Positions 15,369 to 17,608 of a DNA stretch of 17,608 bases are shown here, piece by piece (position 1 is the stretch's first letter; every line of letters begins with the position of its first letter). Below the pieces are notes generated by a model. The model saw nothing but the letters and a program-made list of their open reading frames with translations. It did not search any database and was not told where the DNA came from. The translations under genes and the position numbers were made by a program. Origin of the DNA: JBFLVQ01 sp040758525 (GTDB lineage: Bacteria > Acidobacteriota > Blastocatellia > Chloracidobacteriales > JADJPF01); assembly GCA_040758525.1 (NCBI GenBank), contig JBFLVQ010000117.1:1-17608 (forward strand), given 5' to 3'.

Positions 15369-17608
15369 TTAAAAGTTAAACCGTAGGCCAAACTGTAATT
15401 GGCGCGGTGAGAAGGCATTGCGATAGCGATTACGTGGTGCGATAAATCTGCCGTTATTACCTGTATTAGGAGGTAGATTGAAATTTCCCTGCAGATCTGG
15501 GAGAAAGACATTATCAACCTGGCTAATATTGGTGCGATTGAGAAAGTTGAACCCCTCAATGAATCCTTCAAAAAAGAGCTTCTCATTGATGGTAATTTTA
15601 CGAGATAAACGCAGGTCTAGGCTGGCAAATCCTGGTTGCTCACCGGCATTGCGACCAATTGGAACACCACCAATAAGTGGCCGGTCGCTAGGAGGATTAT
15701 CGCCACTACCATTAAGATCGACGCCAGCAAGCAGGTTAAAGGGAGTACCGGAGGTAATCGTAACGATTGAAGAGAGTTGAAAATCGCGCAGAATGGGATT
15801 CTTAGTATAGCTTAGCTCCCAAACTCCTGAGAGAACAAAACGATGGCGAATATCCTGATTGGAAAGCCCTCGTTCAGCTCTTATGTTGAGCGGATTGACA
15901 GGACCGCTCGTCAAATCTACACGCACATCGAAGAAATTGTCGATGGCTTTGGCAAGCGTATAAAAAGCAAGAAAATTGATCTTGGTGAAGCGGCGTTCAA
16001 GCGCTACCGTTAAGGCATGATAGTAACTATCGCCATCCGATGCATACTGAATCACATCACCACGTGTTGGATCAACACGACCACCAAATGGGTTGGTGGG
16101 ATCTGGATTTACTATTGGGTTTACGTTTCTTTCTTGGAAAAGCTTGAGACCGCGCACATAGTTATAATTGATAGAAGCAAGGGTATTTCTATTTAGATAG
16201 TAATCGATGCCAAGCACCGCTTGCTGAGAATAACTATTGCGCAGATTGCGATTAAATTCAAAGACCAGACTGAGCGTTGGATCGAAGAAGAGATCTGGGG
16301 GAAAGGTAGTAAAATCTGGAAAATTATGTCCTGGGCGAGAATATGGCAAGACAGAAAATGGCAATGGCACAACCGCAGTCTTTACTAGCCCTTTTCTGTT
16401 ATTCTCATTGCCAGAGCTAAAGGCGTTCAGCACCCTAGCAAAAAAGATCCCGTAAGCGGCCCGTATATTCAGATTAGGAATCTGTTTGGGGTTGTAGGCC
16501 AAGGCAATACGGGGGCTAAAATTGCCATCGTTCTTGGGCACATCTTGCGCCCTTTGAATATCATAGCGTATCCCTAATTTGAGCAAGAACTCTGGGCGCA
16601 CCCTGATATCATTCTGCACAAAGGCCGAGAAAGCTTTCGAATTAAGGTCGATCGCGCCAGTGCCAAAGCCTTGTATAAAGGCGGTTGGGATAGGCATATT
16701 GGCAAGATCTACCCCATTAGGAAAGCCTGGCAGCATACTGGGTAGAACGCCCGCTAGGAAAGTAAGAAAATCCTTTTGTGGCTGTGAGCGCAAAGTTGGA
16801 TCAAAGGCTTCTAGGCCAGTAAAGAAGGGAAAGCCTGGCGTATTGGTAAGAGCAGCAAAATCTATTGGACCAAAGAGCGAGAAGCCATTGTTAAAGGGGA
16901 GCGCAAAGGCTTCATCAGTAGTATGATTTTCCAGGAAATCGAAGCCAAACTTGATCTGATGGCGGCCACGTAACAATGATGTGTTATTGACAATCTGGTT
17001 GGTGTACTCGTTAATTATTAAGGGTTGTGAACTGGTTGAGGGGCCAAATGTAATTGCCCCTTCAGGAGCGAAGATGAGCGTCTGTGGTCCTGGAATCACA
17101 CCCTTGCTGGTAGCATCACGTTTATTGAAGAGATAGCGAGTCTCATTGACCAGATTGAGTCCAGCGTTGATATAGGTATTATTGACGGCGACATTATGGT
17201 CATCAGCTCTAAAAACACTGGCTGCCGTAGCCGCAGTCAGTCCGCCAAACGGTTCGAATCTACCATTATAAGTGCCGCCAAAATTGTAACGCACCCATAA
17301 GGAGTTGTTCTGAGTTAACTTAGTATCCACACGCGCAAGTAAGGAAGTATTGCCCAGCGCAAAAGGACTAACTCCTTTCTGAACATTGAATCCTTGTCGG
17401 TTAATTGCGGCAAGAGCAAAATCGCTGATTGTGACAAAGTTGTTTTGGCTAACAGAGAGTCGCTCAAAGGAGGTGAAAAAGAGCGTCTTATCTTTTCTGA
17501 TTGGTCCGCTCAGCGTTGCTCCATATTGGTATTGAGAGAAAGGCGGTTTAGTAACAGCAAACACATCTCGTGCACTAAGTTCATCATTACGATTTAGGAA
17601 AAATAATC
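15369..17608 (-). CDS. TonB-dependent outer-membrane receptor, Oar/CarboxypepD_reg-like beta-barrel (N-terminal part outside window)
   Basis: The frame is open to the right edge and shows the last 745 residues. A GTG at 17564 looks like a start, but in-frame coding (FFLNRNDELSARD) continues upstream of it, so the gene is cut by the window edge. The visible part is beta-barrel. It has the Oar-type opening KPPFSQYQYGATLSGPIRKD followed by LFFTSFE, then strands such as GRHQIKFGFDFLENH, LLKLGIRYDI, NFSPRIALAYNP and FFEGFIEGFNFLNRTN, and finally QLQFGLRFNF, whose terminal Phe is the outer-membrane assembly signal. The signal peptide, carboxypeptidase-regulatory-like domain and plug that normally precede it lie outside the window. 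Such proteins sit in the outer membrane and are thought to take up large or poorly diffusing substrates with TonB/ExbBD energy; the substrate cannot be read from the sequence. It lies upstream of the PKS operon on the same strand but is separated by a terminator and 324 bp, so a link to the polyketide is not supported. Confidence 0.85.
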   Translation of the reverse strand, partial: LFFLNRNDELSARDVFAVTKPPFSQYQYGATLSGPIRKDKTLFFTSFERLSVSQNNFVTISDFALAAINRQGFNVQKGVSPFALGNTSLLARVDTKLTQNNSLWVRYNFGGTYNGRFEPFGGLTAATAASVFRADDHNVAVNNTYINAGLNLVNETRYLFNKRDATSKGVIPGPQTLIFAPEGAITFGPSTSSQPLIINEYTNQIVNNTSLLRGRHQIKFGFDFLENHTTDEAFALPFNNGFSLFGPIDFAALTNTPGFPFFTGLEAFDPTLRSQPQKDFLTFLAGVLPSMLPGFPNGVDLANMPIPTAFIQGFGTGAIDLNSKAFSAFVQNDIRVRPEFLLKLGIRYDIQRAQDVPKNDGNFSPRIALAYNPKQIPNLNIRAAYGIFFARVLNAFSSGNENNRKGLVKTAVVPLPFSVLPYSRPGHNFPDFTTFPPDLFFDPTLSLVFEFNRNLRNSYSQQAVLGIDYYLNRNTLASINYNYVRGLKLFQERNVNPIVNPDPTNPFGGRVDPTRGDVIQYASDGDSYYHALTVALERRFTKINFLAFYTLAKAIDNFFDVRVDLTSGPVNPLNIRAERGLSNQDIRHRFVLSGVWELSYTKNPILRDFQLSSIVTITSGTPFNLLAGVDLNGSGDNPPSDRPLIGGVPIGRNAGEQPGFASLDLRLSRKITINEKLFFEGFIEGFNFLNRTNISQVDNVFLPDLQGNFNLPPNTGNNGRFIAPRNRYRNAFSPRQLQFGLRFNF

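Noticed and set aside
15308..15586. Minus-strand open frame of 92 residues overlapping the receptor terminator
   Set aside because: It overlaps the receptor's C-terminus and terminator in another frame, has no recognisable family and no ribosome binding site; a chance frame.
16579..16926. A 115-residue + strand open frame inside the receptor gene
   Set aside because: It lies antisense to a clear beta-barrel coding region and shows only low-complexity Ser/Lys/Pro composition; a shadow of the real gene. Similar antisense frames inside the PKS genes were rejected for the same reason.
17562..17564. GTG as the start of the TonB-dependent receptor
   Set aside because: Coding sequence typical of the family continues in frame to the right edge, and the signal peptide and plug are missing, so the gene is truncated by the window.

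Overview
The window most likely comes from an Acidobacteriota-like Gram-negative bacterium with moderately AT-rich DNA. The main clue is the right-hand gene, a large Oar/CarboxypepD_reg-type TonB-dependent outer-membrane beta-barrel, a family greatly expanded in Acidobacteriota. This is inference: there is no rRNA or marker gene, and the polyketide synthase (PKS) genes resemble cyanobacterial and myxobacterial ones.

Layout, left to right. Positions 1-408 (+) are the C-terminal end of a gene that begins outside the window, tentatively a di-haem cytochrome c peroxidase/MauG-like protein. A strong hairpin at 421-462 separates it from a convergent minus-strand operon. Read in transcription order, the operon has three genes. 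PKS1 (15044-6297, 2915 aa) has the order FAAL-ACP-KS-AT-DH-ER-KR-ACP (fatty acyl-AMP ligase, acyl carrier protein, ketosynthase, acyltransferase, dehydratase, enoylreductase, ketoreductase, acyl carrier protein). PKS2 (6265-1595, 1556 aa) is KS-AT-KR-ACP. The third gene (1543-473, 356 aa) is a SAM-dependent O-methyltransferase. The gaps are 31 and 51 bp, so the genes are probably co-transcribed. A 324-bp leader (15045-15368) precedes PKS1; it holds the terminator of the upstream gene, short repeats and a near-perfect ribosome binding site. Beyond it, on the same strand, is the C-terminal 745 residues of the TonB-dependent receptor, which runs off the right edge.

How the genes may work together (inference from domain order). 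The FAAL adenylates a free fatty acid and loads it on ACP1. The first module adds one fully reduced two-carbon unit. PKS2 adds a second unit and reduces it only to a beta-hydroxyl. The methyltransferase could then O-methylate that hydroxyl or another oxygen. The expected intermediate is a 3-hydroxy (or 3-methoxy) fatty acyl-ACP four carbons longer than the primer. No thioesterase, reductase, condensation or acyltransferase release domain is present, and PKS2 ends in a helical tail like the docking end of PKS1. How the chain leaves the enzyme is the main open question. The fatty-acid loading and O-methylation recall phthiocerol-type lipid assembly in mycobacteria, in a much smaller form.

No tRNA, rRNA, CRISPR array, insertion sequence or transposase was recognised.
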